Shown: in pieces, positions 36,698 through 48,609 of the stretch
How positions within the stretch are numbered: position 1 is the first letter of the stretch
Layout of the letters: each line of letters begins with the position of its first letter
Assembly (NCBI GenBank): GCA_009746045.1
Contig: RPFO01000256.1
Span: 1,016,429-1,080,428 of the forward strand
DNA: 64,000 bases
Reading direction: 5' to 3'
From: Mesostigma viride
Lineage: Eukaryota; Streptophyta; Mesostigmatophyceae; Mesostigmatales; Mesostigmataceae
Notes under the pieces: model-generated
What the model was told of the DNA's origin: nothing
The model's database searches: none
Seen by the model: only the letters and a program-made list of their open reading frames with translations
Made by a program: the position numbers and the translations under genes

Positions 36698-37898
36698 TCC
36701 GTCACCGCATTTTGCACTCAGTCCCTGAAATGGAATACACATTTCCATCTCCATTCATATTCATCATCCTGAACGACTCAAAAACGCGGACAAGATAATG
36801 GCAGGCTCGGGCTACCATGGTCCGGATTCTCCCGATTTCTGGCCTGCGCTGGTTGTCTCCTTGATATACAGGCACTCCGGTGCTCCGGCCGTGACTCCCC
36901 AACGGGAGCACGTGTTTAATTAATTTATTACTTGGGATGCCTTCAGATCTGGAGAACCATAGCTGCGGAATCGTGCCAGAGGTCCAAGTTCGAAAAAGTG
37001 TTGTAGCTACTTGAACTTTCACGATTTCTCGCGTCCCGGCGCTCGGGAGTATTTTGTTTGCTTGCCTCGACGATACACGAGACAATTATAACGAAAATAA
37101 GGCCAGATGGAAGTGAACGGGAACTCGATCGAGAGTCTCAGGAAAAGGAAAAAAAAATGAAGGAACATATTCATAGAAGGCCAAGGCGCAGGAGGCATGA
37201 TAGGAGTGCTTGATCGTAGTGTCCTTTCTGACCACAAAGACAGGTATTTCCTCGTAAGTGGTGGGAGAGCGATCGCAGCAATGGTGCTCACCACTACACA
37301 CTTCCGGCCAGTTAGGCTCGAAACACACGCGCTGATCAAGCAAGATGTTTCTGGCCCCACCGTCTTGGTCATCTTGTCGCTCTTAGCGTAAGCAAGCCAT
37401 AATTTCAATGAAGAAGGCTACACATTTCCATCTCCGTACATATTCATCATCCTGAACAACTCGAAAACGCGGATAAGACAACGGCAGGCTCGAACTACCA
37501 TCGTCCGGATTCTCCAGATCGGTCTGGCCTGCACTGGTTGTCTCATCGATGTCTGGCCAGCGCGCTGGTTGTCTCATCGACACTTTCCCAGCGTTGTGGT
37601 ACAGACTACCGTAGTCTGTGTAGCAAGGGCGTTCTAACAGTTTTGCAAAAAAGGAGTGCTCCAAGTCAACCTGTGCGGAACTCCTCCAAGTAAAGGCACA
37701 TGCACACTGTGTCCCTTGCAGACAAAGTGAGTGGTCGCATGCAGTAGTTTCCCAGCATTTTCATGTCCCCAGCTAAGCGGTTTGCCCAGTTGACTTCCAA
37801 GTTTTCACTAAGCTGGTAACATCCACAGGACTTGACGGGATCTAATCTTATTCAATTACAGAAATTTCCGCTCGTCAAAGGCACAAATCCAAGGCGCA
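36698..37898. repeat. Intergenic, with two copies of a dispersed repeat
   Basis: A block of about 120 bp (CACATTTCCATCTCC, then TCCGGATTCTCC and GGCCTGCRCTGGTTGTCTC) occurs at about 36725-36880 and 37420-37560. It recurs inverted at about 39115-39235 and 49325-49385. No gene is recognisable in the rest. Confidence 0.5.
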
Positions 37899-40184
37899 CT
37901 AGTTCCCTCGGATCATACTGCCCATCGTCTCGATCACCGACTTGTGGGCAGTGGTCACGGGCGCCGTGCCCACAAAGTAGTCCTTCCTGCGCTTGATGTC
38001 AATGGATCGCTGGCCCAACCCCGAGAGGAGGTTCACGTCCACCCCGTGCGCGGTGGACAGCGACGCCAGCCTCTGCGAGCACACAGGGCACACAAAAAAG
38101 GGCACGCACACAGGGCACGTAAAAAAGGGCACGCACATAGGGCACGTTAGTAAGGGCACGGACACAGGGTACGTTAAAAAGGGCACGCGCACGGGGCACG
38201 TTAAAAAAGGCATGTCGAAAAGTGCACGCAAATAGGGCGCGTCGAGGAAGGCGAGCGCTTGTCTCAGTACACTCATTTCACAACGTGGATTAGGCAGCGG
38301 CAAAAAAGTAAAACAATGTGCTGCAGATTGGGCGCATGAGATCGGGAGGGCAGCGTGTAATCTAAGATTGGATCATGAACAAGGCTAGGGGTTGTCTCCT
38401 TGATGAACAAGGCTAGGCTAGCATGCTGTCAGGGCATGGGTCATGAACAAGGCTAGACTAGCATGGTGTTAGGGGTCATGAGCAAGGCTAGGGCATCTTG
38501 AGGGTCTATGCTCCGCGTCTCCCCAGCGGGACCGCATGGATCAAAAGCATCATTTAAAAACAACTCCTTCAGTAAACAGCGACGACTTGAGCATGGGCTT
38601 CAGCAAATGTAAGACCCCTTTGCATGACGAGTTCAGCACAAATGCCAGCATGGAGCGACATAGCTACGGCTTCGCAAAGCAGCCCCTTATTAGTGCACAT
38701 AGTGTTGAGAGATAAGTACCCAGTAAGAACCCAACTAAATGCAAGCCCAGTTGACTGGAATGACAGTTGTGTACCATACATGCAACTTGAGCCATCGACG
38801 GAAAGATCTGGAGGCACTAGCGTGTAACAAGGCCGACCCCTGGCTTCTAGCGCAGGTTTGTAGTACTCCTACGCAACACTCTCAATAGTATATGTACTAT
38901 TATTATATTATCACATTATTATATGTAGTATATGTATTATTTGCTGCTTGCCGTGACGTGATATCCCCGCCTCATACTCGTCCACACAGCTCTCATGCCT
39001 TTAAAGACGTGGTGACATTCTACGAGAATGATCATAGACCATCCTCATCCTCCTCAGGAGCAGGCAGAGTCTTCAAGGTCCAGTGTCTTCACCACCACCA
39101 CCAGTACACCGCGAAGCACTTGATGATATCAATGAGACAACCAGCGCAGGCCAGAAATCTGGAGAATCCGGACCATGGTAGCTCGAGCCTGCCGTTATCT
39201 TATCCGCGTTTTCGAGTCGAGCGAATCACGTGACAATATGAGATAATAATGTAAGTTATATGAGAAGTTATATCATGTTATATGAGAAGTTATATCATGT
39301 TATATGAGAAGTTATATCATGTTATATGAGAAGTTATATCATGTTATATGAGAAGTTATATCATGTTATATGAGAAGTTATATCATGTTATATGAGAAGT
39401 TATATCATGTTATATGAGAAGTTATATCATGTTATATGAGAAGTTATATCATGTTATATGAGAAGTTATATCATGTTATATGAGAAGTTATATCATGTTA
39501 TATGAGAAGTTATATCATGTTATATGAGAAGTTATATCATGTTATATGAGAAGTTATATCATGTTATATGAGAAGTTATATCATGTTATATGAGAAGTTA
39601 TATCATGTTATATGAGAAGTTATATCATGTTATATGAGAAGTTATATCATGTTATATGAGAAGTTATATCATGTTATATGAGAAGTTATATCATGTTATA
39701 TGAGAAGTTATATCATGTTATATGAGAAGTTATATCATGTTATATGAGAACCAACAAGTATCAAGTGCTTACCACTGCCTCATCCAGGTTTGATGACTTA
39801 ATCACACATACCCTACCACTGATCACGTAACGTTAGTACTAACTATGCAATTACATTAATACCAACTGATTATTCCTAAATAGGAAGATGAAAGAGAAGA
39901 AAGAGTGATTTAAAAGAGACATAATAAGAATAGGGATTTAGACGAGAGGAAGAATAACTTACCAGCGCATCCTCCTCCTCCTCCTCCTCGTCCTCCTCCT
40001 TCTCCTGCTCCTCCTCCTCCTCCTCCTCCTCCTCCTCCTCCTCCTCCTCCTCTTCCTCCTCCTCCTCCTCCTCCTCCTCCTCCTCCTCCTCCTCCTCCTC
40101 TCCTCCTCCTCCTCCTCCTCCTCCTCCTCCTCCTCCTCCTCCTCCTCCTCCTCCTCCTCCTCCTCCTCCTCCTCCTCCTCCTCC

Positions 40185-40216
<32 letters not shown>

Positions 40217-43200
40217 CTCCTCCTCCTCCTCCTCCTCCTCCTCCTCCTCCTCCTCCTCCTCCTCCTCCTCCTCCTCCTCCTCCTCCTCCTCCTCCTCCTC
40301 CTCCTCCTCCTCCTCCTCCTCCTCCTCCTCCTCCTCCAAATGTAGCGCCTTGGAATACTCCGTCACTACACAGATGCTCTAGCAACACAACGCTATAACA
40401 GCAACAACTAGAGTCAGAAGAGAGTACTCCTCTTACTCTTACCCCTCTAACTCTCACCCCCTACCTGGAGAAGTACTCCTTACCAGCGCATCATCTTCTT
40501 CCAGGTTCAGCGTCTTGAAGTACTCGGTCAGATGCTCCGGCGGCGCCGCCATCTTGGACAAGCCGCACGTGTCTGGTGCCGAGGGGCTGGCTCGCCCCGA
40601 CCCGCCCTGCCCCCCTGCCAGGGTGGCGTCCTCGGTGTCCCCCGCCGGCGGCTGCCTCGGAGAGAGCACGCGGTTGCCAACAGCGTCCACGCTGCTGGTG
40701 GACCTCCGCCCGCCCTCTCCCTCGGACGAGACGGTCACGTCCGCCTCGGCTCGCAGCCTGCGAATATAGTCATTATAGTAATTATAGATATTACAGATAT
40801 TATTGTCATTATAGATATTATAAGATATAATAGTCATTATAGGTATTATAGCCATTATAGATATTATAGATATTATGAGTAGCCAGGGTGTAGCATGACA
40901 TGCCAGGGTGTTCACATGCCAGGGTGTAGCGTGACATGCAAGGGTGTTGACACGCAAGGGTCATAATCCTAGTGAATTCTTAAAAGGAGCGAAGGAGAAG
41001 CCTTGTTCGCCCGTTGACTCCAGGGGCGAGCCCGTGGAGTTGCCATGCGCCGGCGACCGATTTCAAGTAATCGTTCTAGTGTTTTACTCAGCACGACAAG
41101 CCAGGGTGTGGGGGCCTCGCTATCCGCCAAGGTGTGTGGTTGCAAGCAAACTAGCCACTTTGACTAGGCTCCTTGCAACCACACTAGTTGTCCCCTTGAC
41201 ACTAGGGTAGCAAGTAGTGAGTCAACCACGCCCCCAAGGAGCTTACTTTGCTTACCACCACAACGCCGATATGGGGTTTTGGCTGCCTGTGGTACTTTTG
41301 GGGAGCATCAAGTAATGCAAGAGCCGTCGTCGAGGGGGAAAAAAAAATGCTGAGCTCCCTGCGGGCAAGGGACGGGAAAGGGGCATGACACGCCAGGGGT
41401 TCACTGTACCGGTGATGCATTTCTATTCATGAAAAAAGGAGCGCCGCTGGAGTCTACTATCACTGAGACAACCAGCATAGTACGCCCTATCTTCGTATTA
41501 GAAATACAAACGAACCAACCAACCTCTCAGCCTTCGCGCCACCCAAGTGCCTCACATGGAGGAGTGTGTGGGGCTTTGTCCATGTGTGCCTTCCTGTAGC
41601 TTCGGAAGGCAACGACCGACCCAACCTACATATTAAAAAAAACTACTAGACTAAAAAAGGCTGTGCGTACTTACCAGCACGAGTTAATGGATGATACCAA
41701 CACCATTGCCATCAACCCATCATCACTATTACCATTATGCATATCAAGATACGCATCGTGGATCCATGTACAATAGGCTTTCCATAATGCTGAATGGACG
41801 CGGGCCCCCGAGGTGCCTACTGAACAAACAACAACTACTTCGAGTATAGTGGCTATAATTGTGATCACTTAGACATGATCAGGATTGCCCGTACCTGGGG
41901 GCGCCCCTCCCCCCCCCACACACACGGGTGCCTACTGAATAAATAACTACTACTAGACCATCATCATCATTATGACGTCATTATAAAACTGTCATTACGA
42001 TAAATATGATCGTTACAGAGGGACAGATTGGGTCAGGTTACCTGGACGCGGGCCCCCCCGGCGCGGCCATGGCCAGCACGCGCTGCATGACGCCGTCCGC
42101 CAGGTGTGCGGCGCGCGTGGCCGCCATAATGAAATCATCCGGTTGAAGGGAGAACGCTGCCATTGCCGATGCCGCGGCTGAAGCTGTGCTTGTGCATGCA
42201 TCCCCCGCTCTGGCTGCTGCGGCTGCTGCTGCGTTTGCGATTGTGCTGCCCCCTCCGCTGCCTGCTGCAGAAGTTCCAACGCCCCAACCACCACCACCAC
42301 CGGCTGCGCCACCCCCACCCCCACTGCCTAGTGCTCCTGACGCATTAGAGGTGGTTCCGCTCGGGCAGATGGTCCGGCTGGAGCCCCCTCCATTCATGGT
42401 GTAGCCGCCCTTCTCCCGTTGGGACAGCGGGTCCCTCAGCTGGTCCCTGAGCAGCTGCTGCTCTTTTAGGTACTGCCGCCCGCGCTCGACGCGGGCGATC
42501 GCGGTCTGGAAGTCGAGCAGGCTCATGTCCACGACGCCCCTGGGACAAGGGCACAGGCATAGGCATGGGCACAGGCATGGGCACAGGCACGGGCAAAGAA
42601 GTTGGTCACTTACAGTTTTTTGTGCGGGTGCGTGTGCATGTGGCTAGTCGAGCAGGATCGTGTCCACGATTCCCCTGGGACAAGGTGAAAAACGTAGAAA
42701 AGTGAATGTGGTTTATGATGTGTTACGAACATTTCATGTGTGCATGTGCATGTGCATGTGCATGTGCGTGTGTGCGTGTGTGACAAGTAGAGCAGATGCT
42801 TGTGTCCGCGATGCCTGGGGGATGGGATTGGATGTGAATTCCAAGGGAGCAAGGGCAAAGACATGGGCAAAGACGTGGGCGAAGACGAACACTTTTTATG
42901 CATATATCATGTATGTGTGTGACAATGCAAGCAGGCTCATCTGCACAATGCTATTTATAGCAGCGGGCACCAGGAACCCACTGGTAAAGCATGCACCAAT
43001 GACAATTGGCAAGGCATCCATGTTATATCGAATTGAAAGTCTCAAAACGCACTTGCACCGCGAGAAACTTACGAGTCATCTTTGTTTTTGAGGCCTGCGA
43101 TGCTGGCCGCTTCCCGCGGACCCACCCCGTCCCCTGCCAGGCAGAATACCACTTTTGCTAAGACGAGAGCGGATTTCTCGTCAACCAATGGTGGCCGTTT

Positions 43201-43425
43201 GATTTTTGGTTGACCAGCGGCCGGGGGAGGCACGGCCAAACAAGCGTCATAGATATAGGCTGTGAACGGCAACAGGTCAAACAGTACGCTCTGGACCTCA
43301 TCACTGTCCTCTGGTTCGAGCATTTGCGCGTGGTATTTACGCGATCTGCCAAGAAAATTCGGCCAAGAGTCTGGACTTGGACAGCTTAGACAAGGCCAGG
43401 ATGGCCTCGAAAAAGTTCGTTTCGA
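37899..43425 (-). CDS. Unrecognised multi-exon gene, possibly decaying at its 5' side
   Basis: Minus-strand exons join with matching phases at GT-AG sites. Exon A 43425-43073 carries NFFEAILALSKLSKSRLLAE and, in a frame offset by a 2-base loss near 43342, EDSDEVQSVLFDLLPFTAYI. Exon B 42539-42042 has VVDMSLLDFQTAIARVERGR, then Gly/Ala-rich sequence. Exon C 40757-40484 ends EHLTEYFKTLNLEEDDAL. Exon D 38072-37899 reads RLASLSTAHGVDVNLLSGLG and ends IETMGSMIRGN. Phases A-B (2/1), B-C (2/1) and C-D (0/0) agree. That gives about 430 residues, mostly helical and probably soluble. I do not recognise the family. The frame break in exon A may be a sequence error or gene decay. Further 5' exons are likely (see 43562-43769). 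Confidence 0.55.
38080..38240. repeat. 27-bp minisatellite next to the exon D splice acceptor
   Basis: About six imperfect copies of a 27-bp unit (GGGCACGCACACAGGGCACG plus an AAAAAA-rich part) lie directly upstream of the last exon of the minus-strand gene. They include its pyrimidine-rich acceptor region when read on that strand. Confidence 0.8.
38340..39250. other. Intronic or intergenic, no gene seen
   Basis: It lies within the large intron between exons C and D of the minus-strand gene. It contains several diverged AACAAGGCTAG words (38370-38490), one hairpin-motif copy near 38515, and an inverted dispersed repeat at about 39115-39235. Confidence 0.45.
39252..39748. repeat. 22-bp AT-rich satellite, about 22 copies
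   Basis: Near-perfect head-to-tail copies of a 22-bp unit made of GTTATATGAGAA followed by GTTATATCAT. There are no unique spacers between copies, so this is not a CRISPR array. It lies inside the large intron of the minus-strand gene. Confidence 0.97.
39963..40379 (-). pseudogene. Diverged duplicate of exon C with expanded CTC/GAG tract
   Basis: On the minus strand this block begins after a TAG acceptor and reads TEYSKALHL, then a long run of Glu codons (about 360 bp of CTC/CCT on the plus strand, 39972-40337). It ends EEDAL at a GTAAGT donor. Exon C (40757-40484) ends TEYFKTLNLEEDDAL at GTAAGG. The block is therefore a second copy of the exon end whose GAA/GAT codons expanded. Its donor phase also fits exon D. 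Whether it is spliced in is unknown. Confidence 0.6.
40765..40975. repeat. Short AT-rich and AGGGTGT tandem repeats
   Basis: Repeated ATTATAGATATTATAG-type units (40765-40880) are followed by four copies of a CCAGGGTGT-containing unit (40883-40965). They lie at the 3' end of the intron before exon C. Confidence 0.8.
40976..42036. other. Intron B-C of the minus-strand gene, nothing recognised
   Basis: No supported feature in about 1 kb. Confidence 0.4.
42505..42960. repeat. Tandem degenerate copies of the exon B 5' edge
   Basis: The acceptor and first codons of exon B (CTTGTCCCAG then GGGCGTCGTGGAC) recur upstream at about 42645-42680 and 42790-42825, and faintly at 42925-42955, spaced about 137 bp. 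Between them lie GGGCACAGGCAT and TGCATG microsatellites. Later copies contain stops, so they look like dead duplicate exon starts. Confidence 0.6.
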
Positions 43426-43561
43426 CTGGAAGAGAAGCTATAGGCAGAAGAATGCTATTTTCTAGAGTGCCTGGAACGGTGTATAACCTGGGTATCACCT
43501 ACGTGTCACCTGGACAGTCTGACGACGAATCCATTTAGCCAAACAACGACACAGTCACAAT

Positions 43562-43769
43562 TTAGGCAGTAATGCCGTAACTTTGCTTAAGTTGAAGTGC
43601 AGTGGCACTTCGAGACACATCCTCTGGCACGTGATCCACTAAAGCTTCGTAGACGTTAAGTTTTGTATCATGACCGCGCAAGGAGCTGCGTCCAACTCTT
43701 TAGCGGATCCTGAGGAGTCCATAACGCGCACGTACTCCAGAATGTGCGGGCCCATAATATTCATAATTC
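43562..43769 (-). pseudogene. Possible upstream exon(s), frame-disrupted
   Basis: After an acceptor-like CCTGTAG the minus strand reads IMNIMGPHILEYVRVMDSSG. In another frame it continues LRGHDTKLNVYEALVDHVPE up to TAA at 43564-43562. Composition and continuity look protein-coding, but the two parts are offset by a small indel. It may be an upstream part of the gene at 37899-43425 or the end of a neighbouring gene. Confidence 0.35.
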
Positions 43770-44591
43770 CTACAGGTGCGAGGCTTGCCAGACAGGAAGT
43801 AGACAAGACATTCGAGGCAAATCGGAGCAGCCATTAATGTCGATTAATTGATTTTTTTTCCTTTTACTGTAATTTACTAATTTTTCTGTATATTCAAGTC
43901 CGGAAATTTTATTGGGATTGCGTGATATAACGTGGCAGGCGGCAGCTATAAACAGATTGCCGCAGAACGCATTAATTTACCGCAGTCCGCAACTCCACTA
44001 CCTCATTTTCTCTTCCGGCCGGATGCAGGAACGGGCAGCCAAGTGCGGCACGGCGCGGCGCGGCCTGAAAGTTTTCTAAAGCAACGGATGACGGGATAAG
44101 TTGTGACCCATCAGTCACTCATAATTAATTATCCTGGAGTACCGACGAACCGGAAAACCGCCTTTATACTTTGCCAAACTTTCCAATTCCTGAACGTAGT
44201 TATGACGGTCATGAACCTCTAGGGATACGTCAGGTGACTTTTTTTGATTGGATTGTAGGAAAATACTAACTTCACCTGGGTCCCCTTCCTTTGGCCGAAA
44301 AATTGGCGCACAAGCGCACTCACTGGCCAGTGTGGCAGCTGCCTGCTGGCTTCGCGTATGCTGGTGCCCACTTGCCCATGACGAGAGAGAGCAGCTGCCA
44401 CGGTGCAAGCCTCCATGAAACCCGGCTGTGCGCAGTGTTACGTCGCAGTCGCCTTTGGGGCATTTATAAGAGCAGCAGTTGAGAGTTACTGCAGTGCGCT
44501 GCATGCCAGCGGTATAGCGGCTGAAGGCGGTCTCGACTGCCTGGCAGTTGTCTGTCGCGGAGCCTTGGTCGTCTGACCTGGAATAGCCATA
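43770..44591. other. Intergenic region upstream of the mS35 gene
   Basis: A minus-strand frame at 44504-44115 has some protein-like stretches (SLEVHDRHNYVQELESLAKY) but no family resemblance or clear splice sites. The last 90 bp before 44592 must hold the mS35 promoter; I see no clear TATA box. Confidence 0.35.
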
Positions 44592-47500
44592 ATGCTGCGT
44601 TGCGTCGCTGCAATAGCGGGGGATGGGCTCTTGATGCGGTTAAGACCTTCTACATCTGCTGCCTGCCGAGCACCGATAGTTTCTGGTTGGGTTAGTGGGC
44701 GGTATGACAGTGAGCATGGCGCAATGCCCATCGCCCATTTGTGTAGCGATGCAGGGTCAGAAGGACGGGACAGTGGCGGTAAGACAAGCTGCCTTCTGTT
44801 TTGCTTTGCATCCATGCTCACCTAGCGAACGTACTATACCCAGGCATAATATATATTAGTGGCGTTCATATTTACTCACACATGTTTAATATATTGCCGC
44901 ATCCCGTTGCGCTGCAGGTGCTGCTCCTTCACCCGCGGACCGGAAAACATCAAGGAAACAGCGAAAGCAAGCGAAAGCGGAGACGGCGAAAGCATTAAAT
45001 ACGGAATTCCAGGAGATGGTGGAAGGAGGGATTGACATTACGAAAGAGGTGCCCCACCTCTTCAACCTGCGGGAACTAGTCATGCCAAATTACATAGATA
45101 AGGAGAGCGAGGCGGTCAAGGCGCTCTTCGACAGAGGCATGAAAGCAAGTAAGTGCGCCAAAACATGACATGCCTTCCCTCCTACGCGTTGCCTTTCGTG
45201 GGTATCTTTCCTTCACGCCGTCCTGCCAACACTCTTATGTTCTATTATAGGTACTGGGGTTCCCACGTACCTGCTGTGACCAGATTTTAAAAATGGGGTT
45301 TCCAGAAGCTGCTATCACCAGACATGCCCAGGCTTTTATAGCCGGAAGCGCCCCAAGCTGTTGTAGCCAGACATGCGTAAAGGAGATGCATGTACGTCCT
45401 GGCCATGTGGGTATGTATCCGGAAGGGTGGTTCTGGTTCACCAGGCAGCCACACTATGGCTGTAGTAGGATGGCTATAGTAACCATTGGCTACAGTAGGA
45501 TGACTGTAGTAGGATGCTTGAGTTTCAGTCATGGCTGTAGTAGGATGCTTGAGTTTCAGTCATGGCTGTAGTAGGATGCTTGAGTGTCAGTCATGGCTGT
45601 AGTAGGATGCTTGAGTTTCAGTCATGGCTGTAGTAGGATGCTTGAGTGTCAGTCATGGCTGTAGTAGGATGGATGTAGTCATCGCGGGCTCAGGGAGGTG
45701 CTACTGCAAAGTCAAGCAAGCACACCTGGCCAGGTTTATCGTTAATTAACGCATGCACGTATTAGAGGCTGCAGCTGCCAACAAATCGTCCTCATGGTTT
45801 GTGCTATCGGTTTTCCTTGGCTTACTCTCCAAAAGTGCCACTGGCTGCCAAGAACTCCAGTGTGGTGAAGAGCTGCCCTCTAATCGCCCTGTCCTCGTCG
45901 TCCCCCTCCTCCCTAAAATCCTCAAGGCCTTTCCCTTGCTCCCTTCCTATCGCCAATCCTCGATAGCCCCTGGCCTTCCTCACCCCCTGCCTGGCCCAGT
46001 CCCCCCTTTCACACCGCCCCGGTGATCCTTTTTACACACCCCGCCTCCGCATCCCCTCACACCTCACCTTCCATGCCCCATTTCACAACCCCCAACCCCA
46101 CTGAACCCCTGCCCCAAACCCTACCCCAACCCCACTTCCACCCCCACCCACCCACCACACACACATTTTCCCTCCCCCCCCCCAACGCCTGGTTTGCCTC
46201 CCCCCCCCCCCACGCTCTACCCCCCTGCACCCGCACTTCCACACCCCACCTTCCTCCCCCACCCATCTTCCACACCTTTCCCCCTCCGTGTCCACCTTAC
46301 CCCACCCATCTGCCCCACCTTTCTACCCCTTCCCCACCCCCACTACACCCCCACTTGCACCCCTACTTGCGCCGCCTCCCACCCCACCAAATCCCACCCT
46401 TTACCCACCACCCTTTGCTCACCTTCCTCACCCTCCTCTTACCCATGCCTCACCCGTTTCCAACTCTCTGTCTTCTCCCCCTTCTCCCCCCCCCCCCCCC
46501 CCCACGGCCACACCCACCCTTTCGTCTACCCCCCCCCTCTCCCTCCTTTCTTGACCTCCCCACCCCACCCCAGTGTCGGAGGCCATCGCGAACCGCACCA
46601 TCCCCCAACAACCGGACGACAACGACCTTATCCGCGTGCTACCCGACGAGTGGCGGCCGTACCTGCCCAAGGGGCTGACCTGGGAGGGCAGCCTCATGAT
46701 CATGGGAGGGGGCTTCACCCACCACCCGATCAACCGCAAGACGGGGCTAACGGTCACGATGGAGGACTTGGGGTTCAACATGACGACAAGGCAGCGGGCG
46801 CTGCTGGTGGAGCTGGCTGGCCCACGGTTCAACAAGAAGAAGCAGACGCTGCGGCTGGTCACAGACAAGTGAGTCACAGTGACCGTGGTTGGTTATAGTG
46901 ACCATGCTTGCTCTGGTACTGTGTCTGGGTATGGTAAATTGTGTTTGTTTTTAGTGACCGTGGTTGGTTGTAGTGACCGGGTGGCGTGTGTGGGGTGCTG
47001 CGATTCAACATGAAGAAGCATATGCTGCGTCTGGTCGCGGATAATTAGTGCGTGAGTTTGGTAATGGTGACCAGATTCGGTTATTGGTTGTGACCTTGGT
47101 AATGGTGACCAGATTCGGTTATTGGTTGTGACCTTGTTTGGTTCCGGTGACCTGCCTATCGATGAGCTGCGGCCGGTCATGGATGGGTGGGGTTCGCTTA
47201 TAGTAACCGGCTGGTCTGAATGGGGCGGCACGCTAGGATTAGGTGCATCCGATCCTGCGGCTGGTTGCGGACAAACATGGGTTTGAGACACGAGAGAACG
47301 TAGCAGTTTATACCCTCCACACTCGAAAGGACTCGTACTCGCCACTCTCGACCTTCCCACTCAACTAGAACTGTCTATCCACCGAGCATCCACCACCCAT
47401 CAGCCATGGTACCACGCACCCACCCAACCGCCACCCGACCACACAACCAACCAACCTATCTACCTGCCAACCAACCAGCCCACACACACACACACTCACC

Positions 47501-48609
47501 CCACCCACCCACCCACCCCCCACACGCACACCACCCATGCACCCACCCACGCACCAGCCATCCAACCATCCAACCAACCAACCTACCTACCTACCTACCT
47601 ACCCACCCACCCACCCACCCACCCACCCACCCACCCACCCACCCACCCACCCACCCACCCACCCACCCACCCACCCACCCACCCACCCACCCACCCACCC
47701 ACCCACCCACCCACCCACCCACCCACCCACCCACCGACCGACTGACCATCCAACCATACCACCATCCCACCAACCATTCAACCAACCAGCCAACCAGCCA
47801 ACCAGCCAACCAGCCAACCAGCCAACCAGCCAACCAGCCAACCAGCCAACCAGCCAACCAGCCAACCAGCCAACCAGCCAACCAGCCAACCAGCCAACCA
47901 GCCAACCAGCCAACCAGCCAACCAGCCAACCAGCCAACCAGCCAACCATCCAACCATCCAACCACTACCCACAACCCACAACTGCTTGTTTTGGTCATCG
48001 CAATTGGCTTCTCTTTTTTGTACCTGTGTTCAGCCGTTATACCTCTCCAAAGTAACAATTTCTTTGGGCCTGCTTTAGGTGCCCAACCAACCCATGATGC
48101 TTACGAACCATCTGTCACGCGCGCTTTTGTTTCACACCCATCCCAACCACCCAACCACGCATCTCCCACTCCCCACCCCCACCCCAATCCCACCCCAACC
48201 CCACCCCACCCCAACCCCACCCCAACCCCACCCCACCCCACCCCAACCCCAACCCCAACCCAACCCCTCTCACCATATCTGTTTACCTATGACTACCTAC
48301 CATTTTCACCTGCCACTATTTATCACCCCGGCCAGCTACCCGATCCGCGACCAGAACCGGTACCACCTGCTCAAGCAGCTGTGCAAGCTCAAGGAGACCG
48401 CCATTATGCTGGCGCAGCTGGAGGATCAGAAGACCGCCGAGCTGGCGGCCAAGGAGAGGGGGGAGGCAGAGGCCCAGCTGGGGGGGGAGCTGGCCGCGGG
48501 GCAAGGGGGGAGCAGCGCGACGGACAACAATAACGCTAGCAGTAGTGAGGGGGGGGAGGGCGAGGAGGGCAAGCAGGGGGGGAGCACGCAGGTGGGGCAA
48601 GGGTCTTGA
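44592..48609 (+). CDS. Mitochondrial small-subunit ribosomal protein mS35 (four exons)
   Basis: Exons 44592-44778, 44918-45148, 46574-46868 and 48336-48609 join with GT-AG borders and matching phases (1, 1, 2), giving 328 residues. Residues 1-60 are Arg/Ser/Ala-rich, like a mitochondrial transit peptide. A basic Lys/Arg stretch and [20 protein letters not shown] follow. The conserved mS35 (MRP-S28 family) core is [20 protein letters not shown] continuing across the last junction to [20 protein letters not shown]. This parallels the KLVGERY and CPxRxQN blocks of animal mS35. The protein is a component of the mitoribosomal small-subunit head. An Ala/Glu coiled helix and a low-complexity Gly/Ser/Glu tail end it. 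Introns 2 and 3 are full of tandem repeats. Confidence 0.85.
45496..45672. repeat. 31-bp minisatellite in mS35 intron 2
   Basis: About 5.5 copies with exact 31-bp spacing of a unit containing GTAGTAGGATGCTTGAG and TCAGTCATGGC. The rest of intron 2 (46000-46570) is extremely C-rich. Confidence 0.95.
47585..47738. repeat. (CCCA)n microsatellite in mS35 intron 3
   Basis: A pure tetranucleotide run of about 36 units. The flanks are also CCA/ACC-rich from about 47400 on. Confidence 0.97.
47780..47950. repeat. 8-bp repeat (CCAACCAG)n in mS35 intron 3
   Basis: About 20 near-perfect copies of CCAACCAG. Long repetitive reading frames on both strands (TNQPTSQPA or GWLVGWLA) are products of the repeat. 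Confidence 0.97.

Noticed and set aside
39252-39748. Regular 22-bp repeats as a CRISPR array
   Set aside because: No spacers between repeats and a eukaryotic context; a plain satellite.
39876-40457. Poly-Gly and poly-Glu proteins on the minus strand
   Set aside because: Register products of the CTC repeat; only the splice-bounded exon copy is worth keeping, as a pseudo-exon.
47406-48533. 375-residue Pro/Thr/Gln-rich frame and opposing GWLVGWLA frames
   Set aside because: Products of CCCA and CCAACCAG repeats inside intron 3 of the mS35 gene.
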